Below, in pieces: positions 41,950 to 51,424 of a DNA stretch of 64,000 nt. The stretch covers positions 3,720,001-3,784,000 of the forward strand of contig OZ243926.1 in NCBI GenBank assembly GCA_965213765.1. The letters are read 5' to 3'. The stretch is from JAJDXO01 sp965213765 (GTDB lineage Bacteria > Pseudomonadota > Alphaproteobacteria > Rhodospirillales > UBA2165). Every line of letters begins with the position of its first letter. Position 1 is the stretch's first letter. Both the position numbers and the translations under genes were made by a program. Under the pieces are notes generated by a model. It worked only from the letters and a program-made list of their open reading frames with translations, was not told where the DNA came from and did no database searches.

Positions 41950-43553
41950 TGGGCCGCCCGGCTGTCCCGCGGCTCAAGAGATATCGGCGGGCCGTCTGCT
42001 TTGCACTGTCGCTCGTCGCGCTTGCGGGCTGCGGCCTGGCCGAGGTCGAACACGCGAGGATGGAGACCGGGGAAGTCGCGCGGCAGGTCTCGGCCCTGCG
42101 GGCGCCACACGCCGGGCCGCGCCTTTCAACCGTGCGGCTGATCGAGCGGCGGCCCTATGTCGGATTGACGCGGATCGAGCCCGATCCCCGCGCCGGTCTG
42201 CCGGCGCGCTTTCGCCGCGCGGACGCGGTGACGCTGCCGCTGTCCGGCATCGGCGCGGCGGCGGTGCTTGCGGGACGCATCGAGGCGGCGACCGGCCTCG
42301 CGGTGCGGTTTACCGGCCCTCCGCGCGGGATAGACGAGACGGCGGACGGCGATCCGCCCGCGCATCTCCTCGGCGAGGCCGGCCGCGACGGGTTGTCGCC
42401 GGCCGGCGGCATCTGGACCGGTCCGCTGGATGCACTGCTCGATGCCTGGACCGAGCCCCCCGGCTACGAGTGGCGTTTCGAGGCGGACCGCCAGGAAATC
42501 GAGATCGTGCGCCGCCGCTCCGCGGTCTTTCATATTCACGCGCTCGCCGGCACGCAGCGCTACACGGTGTCGGCCTCGACCCAGGACAACAGCGCCGCCG
42601 GAGACGGCGGCGGCGGCAACCTCACCAGCCAGGCGATCTCGACCGAGACGGACTACGACCCGTGGCCCGAGATCGAGGGCCAGTTGAAGGAATTGCTCGA
42701 TCCGGGAACGCGGCTGTCGGTGGCGCCGTCGAGCGCCTCGGTGACGGTGAGCGGCACGCCCCGCGATATCGCCCGGGCGCGGGCGTATCTCGGCTATCTC
42801 AACCGCGAGGTGCTGCGGCCCGTCACCCTGTCGGTGCATGTCTATTCGGTGCGCGTCGAACGCGAGGCGGACTATGATCTCGGCCTGAGCTTCTCGATCG
42901 CCCGGCTGCTCGGCGAGGCGCTGCGCGTCTCGGTGGGCGCCAATGCGGTGGCGCTGATAAAGCCCTCTCCCGACGGCGTGAGCGGCGATACCCTGTCGGC
43001 GACGGTGAGGGCATTGAACAGCGCGGGCGCGGTTTCGCGGGTGCTGTCGGCCGACATTCCGTCGCTGAACGGCAAGCCGGCGCAGTTCTTCGAGCTCTTC
43101 CAGGAAGCTTACCTGCGCGAACTGCGCACCACGGCGGGCGACGGCATCGCTCAGACCGAGCTGACGCCGGGCACGGTCTCGTCCGGCTTCGCGGTGAGCT
43201 ACCTGCCCCGCATAACCGGTCCCGGCGAGGTGCTGGTCCGGCTGTTCGCGAGCCTGCGGGACCGCCCGTCCTTCACCGCGTTCACGTCGAACAACCAGAC
43301 GATCCAGCTCCCGGCCTACGCCAGCCGGGCCATTCAGGTGACCCAGAAGATCGGACGCGGCGAGACGCTGATGGTGACCGGTTTTTCAGACCGCAGTGCG
43401 GCGGCCGGGCGTTCGGGCACGTTCGATGCCGATCTGCCGTTGCCCGGCGGCGGGCGCAATGCGTCCACGGCCCGTATCGAACAGGTGCTTCTGGTCACCG
43501 CCGATATCGGCGAACCGCTCGGCATCGCGGAAGTCCGGGGGATGGCGTTTTGA
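41949..43553 (+). CDS. pilN: PilN-type secretin lipoprotein (type IVB pilus outer-membrane channel)
   Basis: A 534-aa lipoprotein. A signal peptide ends in the lipobox VALAGC (Cys28). Middle regions fit secretin N-domains (PSSASVTVSGTPRDIARARA, VTLSVHVYSVRVEREADYDL), and the C-terminal secretin core reads TAFTSNNQTIQLPAYASRAI and IGRGETLMVTGFSD. PilN/BfpB proteins form the outer-membrane gate for thin pili in R64, Salmonella and Legionella-like systems. The start overlaps the HTH gene stop, and its stop overlaps pilO. Unlike R64 there is no pilL/pilM immediately upstream. Confidence 0.93.
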   Translation: MGRPAVPRLKRYRRAVCFALSLVALAGCGLAEVEHARMETGEVARQVSALRAPHAGPRLSTVRLIERRPYVGLTRIEPDPRAGLPARFRRADAVTLPLSGIGAAAVLAGRIEAATGLAVRFTGPPRGIDETADGDPPAHLLGEAGRDGLSPAGGIWTGPLDALLDAWTEPPGYEWRFEADRQEIEIVRRRSAVFHIHALAGTQRYTVSASTQDNSAAGDGGGGNLTSQAISTETDYDPWPEIEGQLKELLDPGTRLSVAPSSASVTVSGTPRDIARARAYLGYLNREVLRPVTLSVHVYSVRVEREADYDLGLSFSIARLLGEALRVSVGANAVALIKPSPDGVSGDTLSATVRALNSAGAVSRVLSADIPSLNGKPAQFFELFQEAYLRELRTTAGDGIAQTELTPGTVSSGFAVSYLPRITGPGEVLVRLFASLRDRPSFTAFTSNNQTIQLPAYASRAIQVTQKIGRGETLMVTGFSDRSAAAGRSGTFDADLPLPGGGRNASTARIEQVLLVTADIGEPLGIAEVRGMAF

Positions 43554-44884
43554 GCAGGCTCGTCATTAACGGTCAGCCCTTCGCGGCCGGGCTTTACTGG
43601 CTGGAGCGGGCCGGGCCCGGCGCCACGGCGCGCGCCGCCCGGCGCTTCGCGCGGCCGTGGTGCGTCCACCGGGCGGACCAGACCGGCTATGCCGGCGGCG
43701 CCGAAGACGATGCCCCGGAGGGACTCCCGGCGCTCGCGCCTGCTTTGGCCGATCTGATCGAGAGCGACTTCTGGATGGCTCTGGTCGCGGGCGATGCGGC
43801 CACGGATAATTCAGGCGGTACCGGCGGTACCGCCGATAGCGGGCATTACGCGCTGATCAAGGTGCGCGACGGCGCCGTGCTCGCCGATGGGGACGAGGCA
43901 TTTACGAACCCGGATGCCGCCGTCGAGGCCTTCGGCCGCGCGCGGGCGCTGGGCTGGGACCTCTACGCGACGCCGGGTCTGCTCACGGGCGGCACGGAGC
44001 TGGATGTGACGGAACTCGATGTTTCCCGGCTCGCCGCCGAACCGGAGAATGTGCTCCGCCGGGTGCCGTTTACCGGGATTCGGCGCGCCCACGTGGCGCT
44101 GGCCCTGTTGTTGCCCGCCGCCATTGCCGGCGTGTGGACCGGCTGGCTCCAGCGCGATGCCCTCCTGGACTGGATTACCGGGCCGGAACCCGTTGCCGCC
44201 GCCGCCCCGCCGGCCGAGCCGGACATTACGGCCGCAATCGATAGCGCCGCCCTGATAGAGGCCTGCCGGCGGGCACTGATCGATTACCCGCCCTGGCTGC
44301 CGGCCTGGCGGATCGAGAGCCTCGCCTGCGCCGCCCGGTTTTCGGATCCCGAACTTGCCGCGCTTCGCCCCGAACTGACGGGCCGCGCCGTCATGGCGGT
44401 GCGCTGGCGGCTTGGCCCCGGCCGTGCCGAGCCCCTCAACCGGCAGCTCGCCGAGCAGCATCTGTCGCGCTGGTACGCCGCCTCCGTGGTCGGTGCCCGC
44501 GCCTGGGCGGTGCTGCCGCTGGCGTCCGTGCTGCGTATCGTCGAGACCGAGGCGCCCCCATTCCTGGCGTTTCGCCGTGCCGTCGACCGTGAACTCGGCC
44601 TTCACGGGGCGCGGATCGACTACGCCCGCGGCCCGCAAGGCGGCTGGACCGTCCGGATCGGCCATCCCGGCCCGTTGCCGCGCCTTGCCGATCTGTTCCG
44701 CGGGGCCCCCGGCCTCGCCGGTCTCGAGATCACCGGGCTGGACCGCGGCGCCGGCGGGAAATGGCGCCTGCATGGCCGCCCCGTGGCCCCGGAGGCGATG
44801 ACGCCCGCGGAGTTCCGCGAGGCGGCCCGCATCCCGGAAAGCAATTCCCGACAGTTTCCAAACCAGGAGGCACCCCATGAGTAG
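43550..44884 (+). CDS. pilO: PilO-type pilus accessory protein
   Basis: A 444-aa protein starting at TTG 43550 (TTGA overlap with pilN stop). Its N-terminus (MSRLVINGQPFAAGLYWLER) and 'HYALIKVRDGAVLADGDEAF' fit the PAP_PilO family of R64 PilO/PilO2. One transmembrane helix is clear (HVALALLLPAAIAGVWTGWL, ~180-200), making it a bitopic inner-membrane protein with a large periplasmic domain, which probably joins the ATPase platform to the secretin. The TTG start is supported by family alignment and no good alternative downstream. Confidence 0.85.
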   Translation: MSRLVINGQPFAAGLYWLERAGPGATARAARRFARPWCVHRADQTGYAGGAEDDAPEGLPALAPALADLIESDFWMALVAGDAATDNSGGTGGTADSGHYALIKVRDGAVLADGDEAFTNPDAAVEAFGRARALGWDLYATPGLLTGGTELDVTELDVSRLAAEPENVLRRVPFTGIRRAHVALALLLPAAIAGVWTGWLQRDALLDWITGPEPVAAAAPPAEPDITAAIDSAALIEACRRALIDYPPWLPAWRIESLACAARFSDPELAALRPELTGRAVMAVRWRLGPGRAEPLNRQLAEQHLSRWYAASVVGARAWAVLPLASVLRIVETEAPPFLAFRRAVDRELGLHGARIDYARGPQGGWTVRIGHPGPLPRLADLFRGAPGLAGLEITGLDRGAGGKWRLHGRPVAPEAMTPAEFREAARIPESNSRQFPNQEAPHE

Positions 44885-46541
44885 AACATTCCGCGCAACC
44901 ATGCTGGCCGGGGTCAGCCTGTGCGCGTTTCTCGATGCCGCCCCGGCGAGCACCCAGCAATTCGCGAACGAGCGTGTCTACCGCCAGGAGGCGCTGGCCC
45001 ATGCCCGGGCGGTGACCACGGCCTGGCGGCGCCTGGAGAGCTACATTCTCGGAGGCGCCGCCGGCACGCCCGATCCCGACGGCCCCAGCGCCTCGGGCTG
45101 GAGCGGGCCGGTCCCGCCCGCCGCCAGCGGCTGGCTTGCGGACTGGACGCAGCGGGGCGTGCGCGCGCGTTATTGCGAAGACACGCTGCTGGTCTATCTC
45201 GCCCCCGAACGCCTCAAGGGCGTCGGGCGCGATCACCGCGCGGTCCAGGCGGCGCCCCACGCCTATGGCGGTGGCGGAACGCAGGACCGGGCCCCGGTGC
45301 TGCACTGGCTGGAAGCGGGCCGGGCCACGGGCGCCGCGGGCCGCCCTTCGGTAACGCTGCCCGCCTGCCTGTCGGATACCGCCCGTGGCGGGCCGCTGCC
45401 GTCGGGCCGCGCCGCGCTCGCCGGCTGGGTGCGCGATCCCTACGCCCACACCAACGAAAGCGTGAGCCGCGAACGCCGGGTCGAGGCCTGCGCCGCCGGT
45501 GAGCACGGCCGGGGGCGGACAAGCGTGCGCGAGGTCACCCAAACCCGCGACGAACGCGGCAACCCGGTCGGCGATCCCGTATTCGGCCCGTGGCGGGTTC
45601 TGATCGACGAATGCCGGGGCGATTACACCGCCTGGGAGAACTACACGCTGGCCTGCCACTGGGACGCCGGGCCGCCCCACAACCGGCGCATGGAGGGCCG
45701 CGAGATCTGGCGCCGCCTGAAGAGCGTGACGGCCGACGGCGAGACCCTGGGTCCGCCCGAGTTCGTCTCGACGAGTTGCTGGACCGGCCGAGTTCCCGAG
45801 ACGCCCACGGCGGTGGTGACGGAGACGTCGCAATTCGAAGCCATGACGGATAGCTGCCCGTCCGGCTATACCGGAAGCCGGGACTACCGGCGCACCCGGA
45901 CCCATAGGGGCACCCAGTTCCCGTGGGATGACGAGCCGGTCGTACGGATCCATTACGGCCCCTGGATTCTGGAAGCGGACAATTGCGAGGCCGTGATCCC
46001 GCCGGATCCGGGTCCCGATGAATACGACGGCGGGGACATCGGCGATGCGGGTGGAGAGGGTGATCCGGGCGACGATTCCTGCGACACCGACAGCAACCCC
46101 GGCGATCCCGGCTCGGACACCTGCAGCACCGACGACAGTTTCGACTTCGACACCGGCGATGACGATGGCGGAGATGACGGCGGCTGTTTCCTGACCACGG
46201 CGATTGTCGAGCGCCGCGGCATCGAAGCGGATAACGGGCCGACCCTGACCGCGCTGCGCGGTTTTCGCGACGGCTACATGATGAAAACGCCCGAACGCCG
46301 GGCGCTGGTCGCGGAATATTACGAGATCGCGCCTGGCATTACCGCGGCAATCCCCGAAGCGCATCCGGACTGGAACTGGATCGGCGGCCGCATCGACGCG
46401 GCCATCAAGGCGATCGCCGCGGGCGACGAAGACCAGGCGTTCGGGATCTATGCCGACATGGTGCGCCGTCTCGCCCAGCGCTGGGCGGAACCGCCCGCCC
46501 GCATGGCCGGCGGCGCAAACACCATCATAGGAGCACGGTAA
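44877..46541 (+). CDS. Exported protein with acidic linker and C-terminal CFI-box-type domain
   Basis: A 554-aa protein with AGGAGG at 44865-44870. After a signal peptide (ATMLAGVSLCAFLDAAPASTQ) comes a large Trp/Cys/Arg-rich region of no known family. A highly acidic Gly/Asp/Cys linker (residues ~375-436: DPGPDEYDGGDIGDAGG, FDFDTGDDDGGDDGG) leads to the C-terminal CFLTTAIVERRGIEADNG and LTALRGFRDGYM, matching the short 'CFLTTAxV...LxxLRxFRD' domain found at C-termini of many surface proteins. Nine or more Cys suggest periplasmic disulfides. It lies between pilO and pilP, where R64-type clusters have no such gene, and could be a pilus-associated surface protein. Confidence 0.7.
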   Translation: MSRTFRATMLAGVSLCAFLDAAPASTQQFANERVYRQEALAHARAVTTAWRRLESYILGGAAGTPDPDGPSASGWSGPVPPAASGWLADWTQRGVRARYCEDTLLVYLAPERLKGVGRDHRAVQAAPHAYGGGGTQDRAPVLHWLEAGRATGAAGRPSVTLPACLSDTARGGPLPSGRAALAGWVRDPYAHTNESVSRERRVEACAAGEHGRGRTSVREVTQTRDERGNPVGDPVFGPWRVLIDECRGDYTAWENYTLACHWDAGPPHNRRMEGREIWRRLKSVTADGETLGPPEFVSTSCWTGRVPETPTAVVTETSQFEAMTDSCPSGYTGSRDYRRTRTHRGTQFPWDDEPVVRIHYGPWILEADNCEAVIPPDPGPDEYDGGDIGDAGGEGDPGDDSCDTDSNPGDPGSDTCSTDDSFDFDTGDDDGGDDGGCFLTTAIVERRGIEADNGPTLTALRGFRDGYMMKTPERRALVAEYYEIAPGITAAIPEAHPDWNWIGGRIDAAIKAIAAGDEDQAFGIYADMVRRLAQRWAEPPARMAGGANTIIGAR

Positions 46542-47746
46542 TGACCTGGAATTCATCCCTGTCGCTGGCCGCAGCCGCAATGATGGCGAGCGGTCTCATG
46601 GCGGATAGCGCGGCGGCGCAAGGCCCGACCGCCTCACCGAACTACAGCTCTCATGCCGCCGGCTTCTTCACCGGCCTGCTCGAGGGACGCGTCTGGATCC
46701 TGGAGCGGCCGAACTCGCGGCGGGCCGGTGACCGCAATACGGTCTGGGCGCACTACCACGGCCCGGACGGCACCCTTCGCGCCTGCGCCCATCTCGGGGG
46801 CGCCCATGCGCCCGGGACCGCACGCTGGCGGGTGGTGCCGTCCCGCGGGTTCCGCGCGCTCTACAATTTCAACGAGACACTGGTGGAACCGGATCCCGGG
46901 CAGCGGCGCGGCCACACCCCGATCTTCTACGATCCCGCCACCGGCGTGCTGCACAACGAGGCGTTGGGAGCCGCGTCCGGCGTCTGGGCGGTGGCCTCTT
47001 ACGGTTGGGTTCAGGAAAGCTGGCCCCGGGCGATGAAGGACGCCTGCCCGGATTTGGCGCTGCCGCCGGACCTGCCGGTCAACGAAAAGCAAACTTCGAC
47101 CGCGTTCGACCAGATGATGGCGCAGGATACGGATGCGCCGTTGCGCGGTTTTCCGGGCTCCGAACTGCGTGGGCCCGGCGCCACCGGTATCGCCGCCGCG
47201 GGCGGGCGTCCGCTCCTGCCGGCGGCGGCCCTCAGGCGCTTCCTCGAAGACAATAACGGCCGGGTGCTCACCGGCAATACCGGTGCGCGCCACGTTCTGG
47301 TGCTCGGTCCGGACCGCGACGAGTTGTGGCTGCTCGACGGCCATGGCGGTATCGCCGATACCGGCCATCTCGTCCCGGCATCGGACGGTGCGGAGATCGC
47401 GCTGCATTACGAGCGGCTGCCGCTGCGGCCGCGTTTCCGCATCGGTGACCCGCTGCCGCTGCTGCCCACCGGAGAACGGTTTGCCGCGATGCGGCTGACC
47501 GATTGGCTGGCGGCGCGCGGCGCCCCGGTGACGCTGCCCTTCATGGACGCCGGGGATTCCACCTTCCGCTTCCGGGCGGACGGAACCCTGACCGCGGTAT
47601 TGAGCGACGGCAACGGCGGGCGCGAAACGCCCGGTGCGTGGCGCTGGTCCGGCGGCGAACTGATCGTGACCGTCGACGGCGCGGCGGCGGCCAACAGCTA
47701 TCCCTGGCGGGCGCTCGCTGCCCATCTCGGGTGGACGCCCGAATGA
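46541..47746 (+). CDS. Exported protein of unknown function in the pil operon
   Basis: A 401-aa protein with a signal peptide (SLAAAAMMASGLMADSAAAQ, cleavage ~27). Two features stand out: an N-terminal domain with repeated aromatic blocks (GRVWILERPNSRRAGDRNTV, WRVVPSRGFRALYNFNETLV) and a C-terminal lipocalin-like ending (DSTFRFRADGTLTAVLSDGN; GAWRWSGGELIVTVDGAA) that resembles small beta-barrel 'lipocalin-like/DUF' modules. I cannot name a family. The start overlaps the upstream stop (TAATG), and the stop overlaps pilP (ATGA), so it is translated as part of the pilus operon. Confidence 0.65.
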   Translation: MTWNSSLSLAAAAMMASGLMADSAAAQGPTASPNYSSHAAGFFTGLLEGRVWILERPNSRRAGDRNTVWAHYHGPDGTLRACAHLGGAHAPGTARWRVVPSRGFRALYNFNETLVEPDPGQRRGHTPIFYDPATGVLHNEALGAASGVWAVASYGWVQESWPRAMKDACPDLALPPDLPVNEKQTSTAFDQMMAQDTDAPLRGFPGSELRGPGATGIAAAGGRPLLPAAALRRFLEDNNGRVLTGNTGARHVLVLGPDRDELWLLDGHGGIADTGHLVPASDGAEIALHYERLPLRPRFRIGDPLPLLPTGERFAAMRLTDWLAARGAPVTLPFMDAGDSTFRFRADGTLTAVLSDGNGGRETPGAWRWSGGELIVTVDGAAAANSYPWRALAAHLGWTPE

Positions 47747-48552
47747 CCGCCCGGGCGCATCTTCGCACTCTCGTGGCTTGTCTCGTGGCTGGCCTCGTGG
47801 CGATGGCGGCGGCATCGGGCGCATCCGCGCTGGACGCGGTTTTACCGGCCGCGACGGGGACGCAATCCGCCGGGGCCACCGGGGCCGCCGAGGCGGCGGA
47901 GACCGGGTCGGCGAATGGCGGGGGCCGCAGCCGTCTGCTTCGCGTGCTGGACGGCGGGGAAGCGCGGACTCCAGACGGTCCCGTTCCCGAGACCGGCATA
48001 CCGGCGCAGATGGCTGGTTCCGTCATCGCGGGCTGTCCGCGCGATCTGCTGACCCGGTTGCTCGAGGGTGTGGCGGAGAGGCGGGACATGCTGTCCGCCC
48101 TGGCGATCGAACAGGAGATCCTGAAGCTATGCCATGAGCGCCAGCTGATCGTGACCGGGATATTCGAGACGGAGGCGCAGTTGCGGGCGCTCCGGGCGCC
48201 AAAGGTATCGCCCGCCGAAAATCGATCTCAGGCGGCGGCCGCCGTTCCTTCGGTCGTGCCGCAATTGAACACGGCCGGCGCAAAGCCGCCGGTGTCCGCC
48301 ACGACCGCGCGTAAGCCCGCGAATGCCGCGCCGTCGGCGCCCAGCTACGGGTGGTTTTCGATCGTCGGGATGACGGGCGATCTGCGGGCCGGCGTTACCG
48401 ACGGGGCCCGGGTCTGGTTCGTGCGCGAGGGCGATCCGCTCCCGGGCGATGTCCGGGTCGGGCGGATCGCCGCGCGCCCGCCCGGCGTACAAATCGAGGG
48501 TTCCGACGGTCATGCGTTGCCTTACAGGGCCAGGCCCGGAGACGGTTCATGA
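47743..48552 (+). CDS. pilP: PilP-type type IV pilus biogenesis protein
   Basis: A 269-aa exported protein. A signal peptide (LRTLVACLVAGLVAMAAASG-ASA) is followed by a coil-prone middle (RRDMLSALAIEQEILKLCHE) and a C-terminal PilP-like beta-domain (YGWFSIVGMTGDLRAGVTDG ... VWFVREGDPLPGDVRVGRIA). R64 PilP has the same short 'GDRLPGG.. V..I...GV' pattern. It is predicted to be periplasmic, between PilO and the secretin. The ATG lies in the ATGA overlap with the upstream gene, and the next gene (pilQ) also starts in an ATGA overlap. The 'RADGTLT..' region is longer than R64 PilP (about 150 aa). Confidence 0.8.
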   Translation: MTARAHLRTLVACLVAGLVAMAAASGASALDAVLPAATGTQSAGATGAAEAAETGSANGGGRSRLLRVLDGGEARTPDGPVPETGIPAQMAGSVIAGCPRDLLTRLLEGVAERRDMLSALAIEQEILKLCHERQLIVTGIFETEAQLRALRAPKVSPAENRSQAAAAVPSVVPQLNTAGAKPPVSATTARKPANAAPSAPSYGWFSIVGMTGDLRAGVTDGARVWFVREGDPLPGDVRVGRIAARPPGVQIEGSDGHALPYRARPGDGS

Positions 48553-50225
48553 CCCGGCAACCGGCAAAGCCCCGTCCCGATACCATTGCAGGGACCATGG
48601 TCCGGCCGTTCGCGCGCTTCTTTGAACCGGGGCGCAGGCGCAACGGCGTTGCCGCGGCCGATATCCCGGATGCCGACCAACTGATCCGCGTCCCCGCGAT
48701 GGATGCCCGTTTCCGGCGCATCTCGGCGGTGTTTGCCGGCGGACGCTGCCTGATCGCGCGCGGTTACGAGGCCGACGCCAAGTTGCGCTCCGCCCTGCTG
48801 GCGCTGCGCCAGAGCGGCGCCATCCCGGCCGCGATGGCCGAGGAAACCGCGACCCTCGAAGAGATCGCCGAATGCTGGCGCTCGGCGGCCGCGGCCGCCT
48901 CACCGGCGGCGGGCGAAGCGGCGGCCCGGCGGGTCAAGCGCCTGTTCGAGGATGCCGCGGCCGCGCGGGCGAGCGATGTGGTGTTCGAGACCGGCGGCGG
49001 CGCCTGTCATGTGTTCGCCATCGTCAACGACCGCAAGCTGCCCTTGGCCCGGCCGATGACGGCGGAGGAAGGCCGCGAGGCCGCCGGCTTCCTGTTCCAT
49101 TGCAAAGACGAGGGCTCGTCCCAGACCAGCTACCGGCGGGGCTCATTCCAGGGTTTTTCGATCCGCGCCGGCGGCCAGGTGCCGCTGCCGGCGGGCATTT
49201 CGGCGCTGCGCTGCCAGCGCGGCCCCCACGAGCCGGACGGCGATCACCTGTTCGCGCGCATGTTCTATTCCGACCGGCTCGACGCCGGCATGACGCTGGA
49301 GCGGCTCGGTTTCTCGGCAACCGAAGCCGCCCTGTTCGCCGGCATCCGCATGGCGCCCCATGGCGGTGTGTTCATCGGCGGCACGGCGGGCGACGGCAAG
49401 TCGACCACGCTCGCCGCCAATCTCGCCCTGCAGATGGCGGAGTTCAATGGCCAGCTCAATCTCGTGACCATCGAGGACCCGGTCGAATACCGCATACCGG
49501 GCGCGGTGCAGATCGCCGTGCCGACCTCGGGGCTGGGCGACGAGCGGGCCGGGCACTTCAAGGAGGCGCTGATGCATTTCTGCCGGATCCACCCGGCAAG
49601 CGGCATGGTCTCCGAGATCCGCGACGCCGACGCGGCCCGCCAGGTGATGCAGTTCATCGATACCGGCCACCAGGTGTGGACCACGATCCACGTCCATTCG
49701 GCCAACGCCATCCTGTTCCGGCTGATCGACATGGGCGTCGGCGTGGCCGAGGTGACCAAGCCCGGCAATGTCGCGCTGCTGATGAAGCAGACCCTGCTGC
49801 CGCTCCTGTGCCCGGACTGCGCCCTTGAGCGCCCGGCGGACGGGCGGGAAGCACCGGAAAACCTGGCGGCACGCCTCAGCGGCAACGGCTTGGTCCGCTA
49901 CCGCAACCCCGAGGGCTGTCCCCGGTGCCGGCGGGACGACGGCGGCGCCGTCGCGGCGCGGGCCTGGAACGGTTACATCGAACAGACGGCCATCGCCGAG
50001 ACCATCCGGCCCGACGCCGGTTATCTCGCCTTCGTGCGGGACCGCGATCCCCTGGGCGCCTGGGCCTATTGGCGCCGGGAGATGGGCGGCGCGCCGATCG
50101 GCGGCAAGATCTGGAAACTGGTGGCCGAGGGCGCGGTCGACCCGTTCGACGCCCTGCTCAAGGGCGCCGGCGCCGAACACGAGGCCTCGGCGAGCCTCAC
50201 CCTGGTCCCGGAGGCGGTCGGATGA
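48549..50225 (+). CDS. pilQ: PilQ-type pilus assembly ATPase (GspE/VirB11 superfamily)
   Basis: A 558-aa cytoplasmic ATPase. Walker A is FIGGTAGDGKSTTLAA (~277), followed by TIEDPVEYRIPGAVQI (Asp box), a Walker-B-like SGMVSEIRDADAARQVM and a His box (TTIHVHSANAILFRLI). Two CxxC pairs (CPDC ~423, CPRC ~459) form the zinc-binding C-terminal element typical of PilB/GspE. It powers assembly of the thin pilus. The ATGA overlap joins it to pilP and pilR. Walker B has Ser-Glu-Ile-Arg instead of the usual 'GEIRD', a minor deviation. Function by family is well supported. Confidence 0.92.
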   Translation: MTRQPAKPRPDTIAGTMVRPFARFFEPGRRRNGVAAADIPDADQLIRVPAMDARFRRISAVFAGGRCLIARGYEADAKLRSALLALRQSGAIPAAMAEETATLEEIAECWRSAAAAASPAAGEAAARRVKRLFEDAAAARASDVVFETGGGACHVFAIVNDRKLPLARPMTAEEGREAAGFLFHCKDEGSSQTSYRRGSFQGFSIRAGGQVPLPAGISALRCQRGPHEPDGDHLFARMFYSDRLDAGMTLERLGFSATEAALFAGIRMAPHGGVFIGGTAGDGKSTTLAANLALQMAEFNGQLNLVTIEDPVEYRIPGAVQIAVPTSGLGDERAGHFKEALMHFCRIHPASGMVSEIRDADAARQVMQFIDTGHQVWTTIHVHSANAILFRLIDMGVGVAEVTKPGNVALLMKQTLLPLLCPDCALERPADGREAPENLAARLSGNGLVRYRNPEGCPRCRRDDGGAVAARAWNGYIEQTAIAETIRPDAGYLAFVRDRDPLGAWAYWRREMGGAPIGGKIWKLVAEGAVDPFDALLKGAGAEHEASASLTLVPEAVG

Positions 50226-51301
50226 TGGGACCGTTCCGCATTCGCGTCCGCTGGGGCGTGTTCGGGAGGCGGGCATTCGCGGCGCTGGTGCTCGGGCGCA
50301 AGGCGCGGGTGGATTGCTTCCGCACAATCGCCGATCTGCTGGAATCCGGCTTCGAGCTCGAACGCGCGCTCGACGTCACAATGCGGGCGCAGCGGGGCCA
50401 GGGTCCGGGCATGCGCGCCCGCCTGCTGGAAGGCTGGCGCCGGGCGCTGATCGAGAACCGTTTCGCCGAGGCGATGGCGGCCTCCGCGCCGCTGGCCGAG
50501 GCGATGATCTTCCAGGCCTACGGGCGGATCGAGGCCGCCCTCCTGTTTGCCGCCGCGGCCCGGGTCGCCGATCTGCGCGACCGGCAGATCTCGGCGGTCC
50601 AGAAGGCGCTCGCCATGCCGCTGACGCTGGCCGGCGGGCTCGCAATCATGCTGTGGGCGGCGGGGGGATATTTTGTGCCGGTGCTGGAAAGCGTCGTGCC
50701 GCCCGAACGCTGGGGGCCGGCCGCGGGCCTGTTCCGCATCGCCTCGGCCTGGCTCCATGCCGAGCCACTCCTATTCTTGGCCATCTGCGCAACCGTCGTG
50801 GCCGCGACAGGCACGGTAATGGTCCATTGGACCGGTCCCGGCCGGGCCGCGCTCGACCGCATCGCACCCTTTTCGCTCTACCGCACGATCACCGGCTCGG
50901 CCTTCCTGTTCGTGGCGCTGGAGTTCCTCGCCGCCGGTCTCGATCTCAACGACCGCGCCTTCGAGGATTTGAAGCGCCCAGCCTCGCCCTATGCGCGCCA
51001 TCGCATCGGCGCGATCCAGCGGGGCATGGCCCGGGGCGCGGGTCTGGGCCGCGCCATGGCGCTGGCCGGGCACGGGTTCCCCGATCCGGCCCTGGTGCCC
51101 GTCGCCGCCGCGCTCGATGGCGCGCCCGGCTGGGAGGACAAGCTCGCCCGCTTCGTCGAGCGCTGGGTGGGCCGCTCCGAAGACCTGCTCAAGTCCCGCG
51201 CCGCGGCGCTGAACGGCGCCCTCCTGATCGTCGTGACCCTGGCCATGGCGGCCGGCATCGACGCGATGTTCTCGGTGCTGCAACAGGCCGGACGGTCATG
51301 A
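50222..51301 (+). CDS. pilR: PilR-type inner-membrane platform protein (GspF/PilC family)
   Basis: A 359-aa membrane protein. Three hydrophobic helices are clear: LAMPLTLAGGLAIMLWAAGG, LLFLAICATVVAATGTVMVH and the C-terminal ALNGALLIVVTLAMAAGIDA, flanking two cytoplasmic GspF domains (FRTIADLLESGFELERALDV; MARGAGLGRAMALAGHGFPD), which are repeats of the same fold. GspF/PilC proteins form the inner-membrane platform that couples the ATPase to the pilin. Start ATG 50222 overlaps the pilQ stop by 4 nt. R64 PilR has the same size. Confidence 0.9.
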   Translation: MMGPFRIRVRWGVFGRRAFAALVLGRKARVDCFRTIADLLESGFELERALDVTMRAQRGQGPGMRARLLEGWRRALIENRFAEAMAASAPLAEAMIFQAYGRIEAALLFAAAARVADLRDRQISAVQKALAMPLTLAGGLAIMLWAAGGYFVPVLESVVPPERWGPAAGLFRIASAWLHAEPLLFLAICATVVAATGTVMVHWTGPGRAALDRIAPFSLYRTITGSAFLFVALEFLAAGLDLNDRAFEDLKRPASPYARHRIGAIQRGMARGAGLGRAMALAGHGFPDPALVPVAAALDGAPGWEDKLARFVERWVGRSEDLLKSRAAALNGALLIVVTLAMAAGIDAMFSVLQQAGRS

Positions 51302-51424
51302 GCGATGACCGGAGGTAAACGAACCAGGGTGGGAAAGCATGGCGTCGCCCGCGGCTATCACGGTCCCGGCGGGCCGGACGGCCATGGCAAGGGTCATCGG
51401 AAGGGTCATGGGAAGGATAAGTGG

